46,997 nucleotides of DNA from Spirochaetota bacterium (GCA_003246895.1 QKCL01000055.1:1-46997), one strand, 5' to 3'; shown: positions 1-7,710, numbered from the stretch's first letter. A program made the numbers and translations. The notes: generated by a model not told the origin, from the letters alone.

Positions 1-1432
1 GTTCATCGGGATTTTTGCTGTGATTTTTTTTCAGTACTTCGATTAAGCCGTTGATCCCGAATTCGCATCCCGATTCGTTTCTTGCTTCGATGATTCCGTC
101 TGTAAAGAGTAATATTTTATCTCCTTTGGCCACATTTAGTTTTTGTGTGGTATAGAGTTCATCCATATCTGTAGATATTCCCATTGGGATTCCTCCGCTT
201 TTCAGGAGTGAAATTCTGTGGTGGGATTTACTTAGGTGGAATGGCCTCAAATGTCCGGCATCGACAGATTCGAGAACATTATTTTTGTCTATTGTCATGT
301 AAAAGGCAGTAAAGAACATGCCGGAATCAAGGTCCCCCTCTTTAAGAACCTGTGAAACTTCCATGTTTACCTTTTTAAAAAGTTCTGCCGGGTCATTGTA
401 GAGTTCTGAATTCTGCCTGAATTTTTCCTTAATGAGCATGGTTATCATCGCTGCCGGGACGCCATGTCCCTGGACATCAACGATCAGAAAGCCGTACTTG
501 GAGTCACCTATGTCGAATATGTCATAGTAATCGCCGCTTACTTTTTCAGCAGCCCTGTTGTAAACGGCAAAATTGAAGTGCTGAACATCCTTGATGTGGG
601 GGAAGATTACCTCCTGTACCTTTGAGGCCATTTCGAGTTCATCTTCCATGATTTTGTGCTGCTTCTCAAGACGGTATATTTTTTCCTGTACAGAATCCGC
701 CATCTGATTAAATGCCGCCGACAGTTCACCAATTTCATCATTTCTGTTAATGTGAGGCCTTGCGTCAAAATTGCCTCTGGTGATTTCTACACTGCTTCTG
801 TGAAGGGCCTTTATGGGGTTTATTATCATACGGAACAAAAGCAGTGCGAAGAAAAGGTGAAACAGCGATATTATTGAAATAATGATTGTCATGAGTCTGT
901 AGAGGCGGTTAAGGCGTCCCGACATCTCTTTCGCGGAAAATTTTACAAGAATTATTGACTGGCCGGTGTTTTTTAGAACAAGAGGGATATAAAAAGAAAG
1001 ATCCATGGACTTTTCGTCAATAAATGAATAATACCGTTTTCCGGTAAATTCCATATTTGTCAGGGCCCTTACTCCAAAGAGAATATCCCTGTTGTCTATC
1101 TGAAAATTATCTTTCCCCTTCCTGATTATTTTTCCCTTTTCGGTATAGATGGCATATCTGGGGCTTGCTCCTGAAATGAGAGAGCTGATATCATCGATCA
1201 GATTGCCATTGTTCCCGGAAATTTTTTCGCGTGCTGAGTTTTCTTTCAATGTTCTATCTATAGTGTTTATGAGTTCACCGGTAATATCCTTTATTTTGTA
1301 TCTTGTGTTTTCTGTTATGAGCTCAATCTGATTTTCATAAATCACTATTGTAAAGAATGACATGTTTATTATTGCCAGCAGAAGATAGAGCAGGCTTATT
1401 TTTGCACCGATTGATTTTTTTAGTATCCTCAT
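1..1432 (-). CDS. HAMP-SpoIIE (PP2C-type) serine phosphatase, C-terminus cut by window edge
   Basis: This is a membrane sensor phosphatase of the RsbU/SpoIIE type, which dephosphorylates STAS anti-sigma-factor antagonists in partner-switching pathways. The translation begins MRILKKSIGAKISLLYLL, with an N-terminal membrane helix at about residues 8-28. An extracytoplasmic domain of about 150 residues follows, then a second helix near residues 195-213. A HAMP domain comes next (RMIINPIKAL, then NDEIGELSAAFNQMADSV). The phosphatase part shows ELEMASKVQEVIFP, AEKVSGDYYD (metal-binding Asp pair), IVDVQGHGVPAAM, DAGHLRPF and LLFTDGIIEARN. The start ATG at 1430-1432 has an AGGGAT-like site just upstream; an upstream ATG at 1440 runs into a stop at once. 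The gene is open at base 1, so about the last 40-60 residues are missing. The STAS genes at 3755 and 45678 are possible substrates by inference. Domain call sure; ligand and target unknown. Confidence 0.9.
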   Translation of the reverse strand, partial: MRILKKSIGAKISLLYLLLAIINMSFFTIVIYENQIELITENTRYKIKDITGELINTIDRTLKENSAREKISGNNGNLIDDISSLISGASPRYAIYTEKGKIIRKGKDNFQIDNRDILFGVRALTNMEFTGKRYYSFIDEKSMDLSFYIPLVLKNTGQSIILVKFSAKEMSGRLNRLYRLMTIIISIISLFHLFFALLLFRMIINPIKALHRSSVEITRGNFDARPHINRNDEIGELSAAFNQMADSVQEKIYRLEKQHKIMEDELEMASKVQEVIFPHIKDVQHFNFAVYNRAAEKVSGDYYDIFDIGDSKYGFLIVDVQGHGVPAAMITMLIKEKFRQNSELYNDPAELFKKVNMEVSQVLKEGDLDSGMFFTAFYMTIDKNNVLESVDAGHLRPFHLSKSHHRISLLKSGGIPMGISTDMDELYTTQKLNVAKGDKILLFTDGIIEARNESGCEFGINGLIEVLKKNHSKNPDE

Positions 1433-1630
1433 ATATTCATCCCTGATCAGTGTTTATAATTTAATAAGAAGCGTGAAATATTTAAAAAAAATATCAGAAT
1501 TGCGGGTATATTTCTTCTATAAATATAAGTTAACAGAAATTGCCATTTTTTCATTTTTAAAAAAATCTTAATTTTATTGACAATTGTTTTCATATATATT
1601 CAAGTTGTATCAACACGTTGAATTAAATAG

Positions 1631-1849
1631 CCTGTATTGATCCTCCATGACACGGAGGTGAGAGGGAATCCCGTTAGAATCGGGAGCGGACCCACCACTG
1701 TAACCGGGGACGAAAACTGAAAGATGCCACTGTATTTTATACGGGAAGGCTCAGTTAGTAGAATGATCCGGGAGCCAGAATACCTGTCAATATGGATGAG
1801 CGCAATGCCCGGGGAAAAGGGAGTGTTTTCGAGGATATAGATGGGAGAT
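1631..1849 (+). promoter_or_regulatory. Cobalamin (B12) riboswitch, copy 1
   Basis: The stretch holds the conserved parts of the adenosylcobalamin riboswitch in order: P2/P3 region with GGAGGTGAGAGGGAATC, the block GGGAGCGGACCCACCACTG at about 1681, TAACCGGGGACGAAAACTG, the GGAAGGCTCAG region at about 1744, and a B12-box variant GCCAGAATACCTG at 1774-1786. A TTGACA hexamer lies at 1577-1582 upstream, though no good -10 follows at 17 bp. A strong intrinsic terminator follows at 1850. No open reading frame follows the terminator before copy 2 starts, so this is an orphan switch as it stands. In the family, B12 binding normally promotes termination or blocks translation. Confidence 0.93.
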
Positions 1850-1882
1850 CCCCGGAGCTGTAAAGGTTTCGGGGTTTTTTTT
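1850..1882 (+). terminator. Intrinsic terminator of riboswitch copy 1
   Basis: Ten paired bases with G-U wobbles (CCCCGGAGCT with GGTTTCGGGG) close a GTAAA loop and are followed directly by eight T residues. Confidence 0.88.
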
Positions 1883-1885
1883 ATC

Positions 1886-1914
1886 TATAGACTGTTTGAT
1901 CTTTAAAATATAAT
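1886..1914 (+). promoter_or_regulatory. Possible promoter of riboswitch copy 2
   Basis: A perfect TATAAT lies at 1909-1914, 17 bp after a weak -35 (TATAGA, 1886-1891) and just before riboswitch copy 2. It sits after the terminator of copy 1. If it works, copy 2 is transcribed separately rather than in series with copy 1. The AT-rich context makes a chance match possible. Confidence 0.4.
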
Positions 1915-1921
1915 ATTTTAT

Positions 1922-2110
1922 GTGCTGATCCTCCATGACACGGAGGTGAGAGGGAATCTCGTTAGAATCGGGAGCGGACCCACCGCTGTAACCGGGGACG
2001 AAAACTGAAAGATGCCACTGTATTTGATGCGGGAAGGCTCAGTTGGTAGAATGATCCGGAAGCCAGAAGACCTGTCGGTGCTGTGATGACTTTTTTTATC
2101 GTGGATAATA
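1922..2110 (+). promoter_or_regulatory. Cobalamin (B12) riboswitch, copy 2
   Basis: This is a near-identical repeat of copy 1, displaced by 288 bp. It has the same GGAGGTGAGAGGGAATC, GGGAGCGGACCCACCGCTG and TAACCGGGGACGAAAACTG blocks, and a more canonical B12 box GCCAGAAGACCTG at 2062-2074. About ten substitutions separate the cores of the two copies, so the duplication looks recent. Its own terminator follows at 2116. No intact gene lies downstream on this strand until 2851, about 700 bp further on. Confidence 0.93.
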
Positions 2111-2115
2111 CTGGG

Positions 2116-2150
2116 AATCCCCGAAGCCGGAAAGGTTTCGGGGATTTTTT
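2116..2150 (+). terminator. Intrinsic terminator of riboswitch copy 2
   Basis: A 13-bp stem with one G-U pair (AATCCCCGAAGCC with GGTTTCGGGGATT) encloses a GGAAA loop and runs into a T tract (TTTTTTATTTTTTT). The sequence is related to the terminator of copy 1, so the whole aptamer-terminator unit was duplicated. Confidence 0.9.
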
Positions 2151-2185
2151 ATTTTTTTATATAAAACCGTTCTCGTTGAATATCT

Positions 2186-2225
2186 GGTTATTGCTGTTTC
2201 CGTTAAGTCGGAAGCAGCAATAACC
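2186..2225. repeat. Strong inverted repeat (16-bp stem, 8-nt loop)
   Basis: GGTTATTGCTGTTTCC at 2186-2201 pairs with GGAAGCAGCAATAACC at 2210-2225, with a single T-G wobble, around GTTAAGTC. Only a short T run follows on the plus strand (CTCTTTT). It stands alone between riboswitch copy 2 and the decayed locus, with no adjacent gene to terminate. It may be a leftover terminator of a deleted gene or a small structured element. Confidence 0.75.
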
Positions 2226-2292
2226 CTCTTTTAAAGAAGCATGTCATCGTATTATAATTTTGAAAATTTGTAAGTTTTTTATGCATATATTA

Positions 2293-2350
2293 CATAGCCT
2301 GTACTGATTCTCCATGCCACGGAGCTGAAACGGCAAAGTGGGAATTTCTC
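2293..2350 (+). promoter_or_regulatory. Decayed 5' fragment of a third cobalamin riboswitch
   Basis: The bases from about 2293 (ATAGCCTGTACTGATTCTCC) match the start of copy 1 at about 1627 almost base for base. The likeness continues through the CACGGAG stem and then fades at about 2330-2350. The conserved GGGAGCGGACCCACC block and the B12 box are absent. It lies immediately 5' of the meaB remnant, so it is probably the original leader of that lost locus. Inference from direct comparison within the window. Confidence 0.65.
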
Positions 2351-2678
2351 AGAATCCTGCAGTTCCTGCAGTCATCAACCGAGGAATAGAAATCCATGGC
2401 AATGCATCTTCATCAATGAGCGGCGATGGTCTTGATGAACTATGGGAAACTATCAGGGAATTTGAAAAAATAACACGCAGTTCAGATTATTTCGGACGCA
2501 GAAGGCATGCCCAGAATATTGAATGGGGCCACAGTCTTGTTCAGGGATACATGAACAGGTTTTTTTCAATATTGAAAGAGTCAGGACACATAAGCTGTTT
2601 CTTGAGAATATGATAATTAAAGGCCGGTTTTCTCCAACAAAAGCTGCATTACAGTTGCTTCGTCTTTTTGAAGGGTAA
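2338..2678 (+). pseudogene. Remnant of a MeaB/ArgK-type G-protein chaperone (C-terminal part, frameshifted)
   Basis: MeaB proteins are GTPases that protect and reload B12-dependent acyl-CoA mutases. One frame reads SSMSGDGLDELWETIREFEK and then SSDYFGRRRHAQNIEW. This matches the usual C-terminal region (GxGLDELW ... RRRxQ ... W) of the larger MeaB/LAO-transport ATPase group. A frameshift near 2590 moves the rest to another frame, which reads LFLENMIIKGRFSPTKAALQ, then LLRLFEG and a stop at 2676-2678. That is the expected family ending. The N-terminal two thirds, including the P-loop and switch regions, is missing. The sequence is not a copy of the intact meaB at 13704-14645, whose C-terminus differs strongly. 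It sits behind B12 riboswitch remnants, which supports former B12 regulation. Confidence 0.75.
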
Positions 2679-2850
2679 GGACTGGCATATAATTCGCTCT
2701 TCTTCCATGAAAATATTCCGGTGACTGGTTCTTCAGAACATTCATCGGAATTTTCTCCTCAATTAATCATCTTTATCCAAAAATATTATTATTCAGTAGG
2801 CGTCGGAAATATCCGAAAATTAAATCAGAAATATATATTTAAAGAGTTTA

Positions 2851-3747
2851 ATGAAAACTGCGGATGAAAAAATACTCGTACTGCCTGACAGGTTCAGGGA
2901 CCCCTTCCTTTTTGAAGGAATTATTTCAATGGGGGGAGAATTTCAAAGAACAGGAATCACCTTTGATCTGTCAAGGGTAGGTTTCATGGAGCCGTACTCC
3001 ATGGTATCTTTTCTTCTGCTGGGAAGGAACTATCTAAGAGAGTCCGGGGAAAAGATAAAACTGGTGAATATACCGGTTAAACTTCATCAGTATCTGGCAA
3101 GAATGGATTTTTTTGAGAAGGATATTTTTGAAGTACCCGAAATTCTGAACGAGAAACTGTTTCTGAAGAGAACGGCTGAAAGCCGGAGGCTCATAGAGAT
3201 AAAGGAGATTCCAAATAAGGAAAAGAAGAGCATAAAGGTTATCGCTTCAGTTATAGCCCTTTTCAGGAAAAGAGCTTCTCTTATTCTGAAGTACTGGATG
3301 AGCGAATCTGTAGTTGATTATTTTGTCACAGTAATATCTGAACTCTGCCAGAATATCTTTGAACACAGTCTTGATTCGGGATATCTGGCCATACAGACAT
3401 ATAATACTGGAAGAGAAAATATAGCAAGACTTGTAATATCCGATTCGGGGATAGGAATCAGAAAGAGCTTTGAGAATAAAGAGAATATGAGTTTTGAAAC
3501 AACCTCCGAGCTCATGGAAATGGCTTTGACAATGCCTATTTCAAGCAAGAGGCCCTATGGATATGGTCTCTGCCAGGTGAGTACAATTGTGGAAAGGCTC
3601 AAGGGCGGAATATACATGCGGTCGGGAGATGCATCTCTTACTGTTCTGTATAACAAAAAAGAAAGAGGGGCCAGTTATATTTTTCATAAAAACGGTCTTG
3701 AATATTTCAGTGGAACACAGATTTCCATTACACTATCATCAAAGTAG
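2851..3747 (+). CDS. STAS-like domain fused to a HATPase_c (anti-sigma/histidine-kinase-like) domain
   Basis: The 298-residue protein has an N-terminal STAS-like fold (about residues 1-90). A linker follows, then a GHKL ATPase domain. Its N-box is at about residue 164 (ELCQNIFEHS), G1 box at about 197 (ISDSGIGI) and G2 box at about 237 (YGYGL). No phospho-accepting His/DHp region is seen, so it resembles the RsbT/SpoIIAB class rather than a true histidine kinase. Such proteins phosphorylate or bind STAS antagonists. It is the first gene of a tight five-gene operon (2851-6700) and is followed 7 bp later by a STAS-like protein, its likely partner by inference. The start ATG has a weak AAAGAG site. 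Confidence 0.8.
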   Translation: MKTADEKILVLPDRFRDPFLFEGIISMGGEFQRTGITFDLSRVGFMEPYSMVSFLLLGRNYLRESGEKIKLVNIPVKLHQYLARMDFFEKDIFEVPEILNEKLFLKRTAESRRLIEIKEIPNKEKKSIKVIASVIALFRKRASLILKYWMSESVVDYFVTVISELCQNIFEHSLDSGYLAIQTYNTGRENIARLVISDSGIGIRKSFENKENMSFETTSELMEMALTMPISSKRPYGYGLCQVSTIVERLKGGIYMRSGDASLTVLYNKKERGASYIFHKNGLEYFSGTQISITLSSK

Positions 3748-3754
3748 GGAAAAC

Positions 3755-4294
3755 ATGATTATCAGAATTGTCAAAATTGCCAAAGAGGCGAAAGCCGAAT
3801 TACCTGATCTGATTACAAGACCGGTGGGCAGGAAGATGTATGAAAGAACAGCTGAAAAAATAGGAAATATAGACAGGGATGAAACAGTTATACTCGATTT
3901 TGATGAGGTAAAGGTGATAGATTCGTCATTTATTGATGAATTTATAGTTACATTAATAAATGATTCCCAGAAAAAAGGATTTTTTCTGAAATTATGCAAT
4001 GTTTCCAATATAATTGAGATAAATATTGAATCGGTATTTCAGTCTCATTCAAGATACAACAGGCGCATAGCCATAATGATGGATGATCTTGGGAACAATA
4101 ATAGATACTACATCGGGCCGCTTGCGGATTTTGAAAATGATATTATCGATTATCTTAGAATAAACAGACACGCCACCATCGATGATATTGTTAAATTTTC
4201 CGGTTTAAATGATGAGGAATCTGAAAAAACAATGCATGAACTTGTTGACTTGAGACTGATCCGATTCTATGATAATAAATATACTAATGTGTAA
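3755..4294 (+). CDS. STAS-like (DUF4325-type) domain with C-terminal winged helix-like region
   Basis: The 179-residue protein contains TVILDFDEVKVIDSSFIDEF at about residues 44-63. This resembles the STAS-like DUF4325 fold found beside HATPase proteins. The C-terminal 55 residues (IIDYLRINRHATIDDIVKFS, then EESEKTMHELVDLRLIRFYD) look like a winged-helix DNA-binding module. A frame open further 5' overlaps the previous gene, but the ATG at 3755 with GGGAAAAC before it is the sensible start. It could be a transcription regulator gated by the kinase-like protein encoded just upstream; that role is inferred. The next gene begins about 12 bp downstream. Confidence 0.75.
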   Translation: MIIRIVKIAKEAKAELPDLITRPVGRKMYERTAEKIGNIDRDETVILDFDEVKVIDSSFIDEFIVTLINDSQKKGFFLKLCNVSNIIEINIESVFQSHSRYNRRIAIMMDDLGNNNRYYIGPLADFENDIIDYLRINRHATIDDIVKFSGLNDEESEKTMHELVDLRLIRFYDNKYTNV

Positions 4295-4305
4295 GGTTGC
4301 ATGTA

Positions 4306-4770
4306 TTGCGTAAGGTTACCAAGGAAAATATAAGGAGAGATGACAGCCTTTTCGGGCTTCTTTCCCTGTATAAGTCATATAACACATATTTCAGGATACT
4401 TGAAAATGACGACAGGGATGAAGTTGCTGTTATTATTGTATCTAATCCTAAAATATGGAGAGATATTTCAGAAGGTGATCTGGAAAATTTTAAGGATATC
4501 AGAAGGTTAAGACTTGGTGTTACTAAAATGTCCCTGAAATATCTGCTTCCTGAGCATCTTATAGGGGTTCTTGGCCCCATGGCTGGTATAAAGATTCCTG
4601 CGAACAAGGCTGATATAATAAACAGTCTGGAAAACAAAGGGTATTATATAATCAGGACTTCAAAAAAGTACATGTCGCGTGTTTTATCGGGGATGAAGAA
4701 GCTGATAAACCTTTCTCCCCAGAAGAAGTATGAGATTCTGGAAAAGAGTTTTGTCAGGAAACAGGTATAG
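4306..4770 (+). CDS. Hypothetical protein of the partner-switching operon
   Basis: I do not recognise this 154-residue protein. It is mixed alpha/beta, basic toward the C-terminus, with no signal peptide or membrane helix. A central stretch reads EVAVIIVSNPKIWRDISEGD. The start is uncertain. A TTG at 4306 is preceded at 9 bp by AAGG and is preferred; an in-frame TTG at 4297 would extend it by three residues but has no spacing for a ribosome site. It follows the STAS-like gene by about 11 bp and precedes the next gene by 3 bp, so it is co-translated with the operon. Confidence 0.65.
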   Translation: MRKVTKENIRRDDSLFGLLSLYKSYNTYFRILENDDRDEVAVIIVSNPKIWRDISEGDLENFKDIRRLRLGVTKMSLKYLLPEHLIGVLGPMAGIKIPANKADIINSLENKGYYIIRTSKKYMSRVLSGMKKLINLSPQKKYEILEKSFVRKQV

Positions 4771-4773
4771 GAA

Positions 4774-5844
4774 ATGAGTTCTAGCAGCTACGATTCAATG
4801 AATGAAAAGACCCAGAAGCTTGAGGTAGCGCTCAAGTATACACATGGCGATATGGAAAAGGCCAAAATGATGGTCTCAGGAAAATATCAGGATATCGTAT
4901 TGATAAAGGGAAAGTATATTTCACCTGAACAGAATGAATCGGGGGTTTTTCTTGGATTTATCAATATTGAGGATGAGTATATTTCCGCAATAAGGTCTCT
5001 AAGTTCCTCGGGGGACAGTCTCTTCAGTAAGATCAGGATCTTTGATGACTGGAGGAATCTTTACAAAAGTCTTCTTGCCTATGGTAAGGACAGCGGCGGT
5101 CAGACTTCAATGGACTTTAATGATGCAATTCTTACGGAATTTATAGGCCGTGATGTTTTCCCCGATGCAAAAAGCAAAAATCTTGATTATCTTTCAACGG
5201 TGATGCAGGATTTTGTAAAGAAACAGATGCAAGACGGCAGTGCGAAATGCCAGATAGAGCTTGAAGAGACAAATTCCATGGAAGTTGAAGTTTCTGGAAT
5301 TGACATTATGAATCCTGCTTCAGATGGTCAGGGGGAGCAGGGGGGAGATGTCTCTGGTGGGCAGACTTCTGATAAACCGAAAAGTGCATTTGAAACTATT
5401 ATCGAAGGGATAGAATCCAGGGCGCAGTTCATTGTTGAGGGTAAATCGGTCCTGTCTCCTGTAAAGGGCAAATTTGTAAATGAGATATCCCAGGGAGAGA
5501 AAATATATGTGAGTCTTTCCGGAAAGGATGGTGTTTCATCCAAAATCATCGACGCATATAAGGCCAGGGATCACGAGGGTAATCCTCTTCCTATTCTTGG
5601 AAGAATTGTGGAAATGGTTCCGAATGAGGGTCAGGGATATATAATATATGTCCTTGTTGCAAAGGGGATATATGCCAAGATTATTGAAGAAGAGAATGTA
5701 AAGCTGCAGACCGAAAGCTCCCAGGCCATGAAAGCGCAGAGTAAAAACCAGGCAGAGAAAGAGAAAAAAGGTATCGGTATTTTTGCATATCTGATATTTG
5801 TTATGGTTATACTGGGACTGATCGTCATATTAACACTTCTATAA
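4774..5844 (+). CDS. Tail-anchored protein with UBA-like N-terminal helices
   Basis: The 356-residue protein starts with a helical segment, ALKYTHGDMEKAKMMVSGKY, followed by DIVLIKGKY. This resembles UBA-like motifs seen in uncharacterised spirochaete proteins. A Gly/Gln/Ser-rich linker lies at about residues 185-205. A second domain follows (SAFETIIEGIESRAQFIVEG, then ISQGEKIYVSLSG). The chain ends in one hydrophobic helix, IGIFAYLIFVMVILGLIVIL, with almost nothing after it. It would therefore be tail-anchored with its bulk in the cytoplasm. The start follows the previous stop by 3 bp. No function can be assigned. Confidence 0.7.
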   Translation: MSSSSYDSMNEKTQKLEVALKYTHGDMEKAKMMVSGKYQDIVLIKGKYISPEQNESGVFLGFINIEDEYISAIRSLSSSGDSLFSKIRIFDDWRNLYKSLLAYGKDSGGQTSMDFNDAILTEFIGRDVFPDAKSKNLDYLSTVMQDFVKKQMQDGSAKCQIELEETNSMEVEVSGIDIMNPASDGQGEQGGDVSGGQTSDKPKSAFETIIEGIESRAQFIVEGKSVLSPVKGKFVNEISQGEKIYVSLSGKDGVSSKIIDAYKARDHEGNPLPILGRIVEMVPNEGQGYIIYVLVAKGIYAKIIEEENVKLQTESSQAMKAQSKNQAEKEKKGIGIFAYLIFVMVILGLIVILTLL

Positions 5845-5845
5845 G

Positions 5846-6700
5846 ATGAACTTTCTGAAAACAGCAGCTGTAACTGTTTTTTTTCTGATACTGGTTCCGG
5901 TTATGGCGCAGATGCCGGACTGGAAATTCCACAGGGACAGGGAGGGAAACGGGTACTATTTTGACAGGGCAAACAAGATCCATGTACTGGACGTGAAGAC
6001 TGAAGAATACAGACCTGTTTCAGAAAGCGAAATCCCCTATTTTTACAATCTTTCTGTTGAACTGATAAGATCATATCACGCAAATGATGCAGTATATTAC
6101 CTTAAGTCAATTAACTCCATTAAGTCCGAAAATATCAGAATCATGAAAATCCAGCAGAATTCAGTTAAGCAGCTGAAGAAACTCTCCTCCAATAATGGAG
6201 AAAGATATGATATTATGGACCGGGAAAACTGTGTTCTCATAAATAGAAAGGGGGCAAAGTTTACGGTCACGAACGATCATGTAAAGTACAGATTTAATAT
6301 GGAGGAGAGGCCTTTTCTTCTGAAGAAAAGATGGAAGTATTACGGCACATCCCACTCCGTAAAATTTGGTGTTACCGGAGTTACTGACGGTGCTTTTGAT
6401 TATCTGGTTGGTATTGAATCGAGGATTTACAGATTCAGACTCACCGATATAGACACCGCTATATTATCGTGGCAGAGGGAGCTTGGTAAAGATGCTTTTA
6501 AGAGGAAGGAGATAGATAAAGGGGAAAGCTTTGTTATAAACAGCTTCCGTTATGGCGATGGGAGCCCCTTTTCCGGGATTGAAGGATATTTTATCAGGGG
6601 AAGGAGGTTTGTCTACATAAGGACCTTGTGCCATGATAATCTTGCAGGATCTGTCATGGAAAAGATGAAAATGGTTGTAGAGTCATTTCAGATGTATTAG
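5846..6700 (+). CDS. Exported protein of unknown function
   Basis: The 284-residue protein has a clear signal peptide (MNFLKTAAVTVFFLILVPVM, AQ cleavage region). The mature part is rich in Arg, Lys and Tyr, with beta-type stretches such as EGYFIRGRRFVYIRTLCHDN near the C-terminus. It begins one base after the stop of the tail-anchored protein gene and is the last gene of the operon. I do not recognise the family. Its place suggests an envelope output or sensor for the same pathway; this is inference only. Confidence 0.7.
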   Translation: MNFLKTAAVTVFFLILVPVMAQMPDWKFHRDREGNGYYFDRANKIHVLDVKTEEYRPVSESEIPYFYNLSVELIRSYHANDAVYYLKSINSIKSENIRIMKIQQNSVKQLKKLSSNNGERYDIMDRENCVLINRKGAKFTVTNDHVKYRFNMEERPFLLKKRWKYYGTSHSVKFGVTGVTDGAFDYLVGIESRIYRFRLTDIDTAILSWQRELGKDAFKRKEIDKGESFVINSFRYGDGSPFSGIEGYFIRGRRFVYIRTLCHDNLAGSVMEKMKMVVESFQMY

Positions 6701-6840
6701 TTTAGCTGTCCATTTTGAATTACTCTTCATAAATCAAGGCAATGCCTATGAGATTTTTATAAAAATGTTTGAAGGTTGTGAATCGGGCCGTGAAGAAATA
6801 TTGATGCCGGTGTTTCCATTCCGGTATATTCTGAAATTAA

Positions 6841-6865
6841 AAATCCCCTTTTGGAAAGGGGATTT
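6841..6865 (-). terminator. Terminator of the SPOR-domain gene
   Basis: AAATCCCCTTT and AAAGGGGATTT form a perfect 11-bp stem around TGG. Reading on the minus strand, the stem is followed by TTAATTT, 5 bp after the stop codon of the SPOR gene. It may also work for the operon ending at 6700. Confidence 0.75.
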
Positions 6866-6869
6866 ATTC

Positions 6870-7451
6870 TTATATTCTCTTGATTATTTTTGCCTGATCG
6901 TGGAGGGCATATTCCTTATATGCTGAAAATTTATCCAGATTTTTTTTAGCTTCATCCTCTGTCCTGTACGGCCCTGTAAAGAGCCTGTAGTCATTGTCTG
7001 ACCTTGATACAATGACGGTATGACCTCTGCTGCTCAGGTAATTGGCAACTGATTTAAAATCGGCCTGTTTGAATTTATTGTCCAGCTTTATGACATATGG
7101 ATAGTCTTTTTTGGGGTAAAGTTTATCTGCAGGTTTATTGTTGATGTTTATGTCTTTTACCAGCTTTGATACCTTTTCTCCAAGATTATTCACAGCATTA
7201 TATGTCTGGTCATCTACAATCTTCTTGTTGGCACCTCCGGCAAATTTTATCCCAACCACAAGGCCTGTGGTAAATGCCACTATAACCAGCGCGGCTATTG
7301 CCGTGAGTATTCTTATGGCTTTCTTCTGAGTGTTATGGCCGTCTTTTTCAGCCCCCTGTGTTGTTCTGGAAAAGAATTCCGGATCCATTCTGTCAAACTG
7401 TGGGGAAATGTCACGCATGTGTCTGCCATTGTAAAAATCCATGTTCTGCAT
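6870..7451 (-). CDS. SPOR-domain single-pass membrane protein
   Basis: The 193-residue protein has a cytoplasmic N-terminus and one membrane helix at about residues 46-68 (ILTAIAALVIVAFTTGLVVG). A periplasmic linker follows, with a C-terminal SPOR domain of about 75 residues (DYPYVIKLDNKFKQADFKSV ... YRLFTGPYRTEDEAKKNLDK). SPOR domains bind denuded peptidoglycan at division sites, so a role in cell-wall or division biology is likely. The ATG at 7451 has AGGTG 8 bp upstream. It is a single-gene unit with its own terminator. Confidence 0.82.
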   Translation of the reverse strand: MQNMDFYNGRHMRDISPQFDRMDPEFFSRTTQGAEKDGHNTQKKAIRILTAIAALVIVAFTTGLVVGIKFAGGANKKIVDDQTYNAVNNLGEKVSKLVKDININNKPADKLYPKKDYPYVIKLDNKFKQADFKSVANYLSSRGHTVIVSRSDNDYRLFTGPYRTEDEAKKNLDKFSAYKEYALHDQAKIIKRI

Positions 7452-7682
7452 AGTTATAGCACCTGAAATTAAGGAAATTGTTGAAATATATTATATATTT
7501 CGGCAGATAATTGCACTATTGTTAGCAGAGAAAGTAAATTTATAAAAAAATATTACAGTACACATCTGAATGACTAGTTGTAATAATTGAAACATTAAGT
7601 GATGTGGAGATTTTTTATTCAGTATTTGTGTTTTTTTGCCGGGGTGAGACAAATGAGAATATTTTTTCCAGTTATTATAAAA
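7452..7682. other. Gene-free spacer between SPOR gene start and DASS terminator
   Basis: The stretch is AT-rich with no plausible reading frame. It must carry the promoter of the SPOR gene on the minus strand, but I cannot pick one hexamer pair with confidence. Confidence 0.5.
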
Positions 7683-7710
7683 TCCGGGGTATGCTTCTGC
7701 ATACCCCGGA
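7683..7710 (-). terminator. Terminator of DASS transporter gene 1
   Basis: TCCGGGGTATGC and GCATACCCCGGA form a perfect 12-bp stem around TTCT. On the minus strand it runs into TTTTATAATAA, 48 bp after the transporter stop codon. Confidence 0.9.

Noticed and set aside
656-877. Plus-strand frames at 656-877 and 1149-1331
   Set aside because: They lie antisense within the SpoIIE phosphatase gene, whose domain motifs are clear on the minus strand.
2804-2815. CGGAAATATCCG shared with 9270-9281, both upstream of genes
   Set aside because: Several tens of shared 12-mers are expected by chance in 47 kb, and the sites are at different places relative to the genes.
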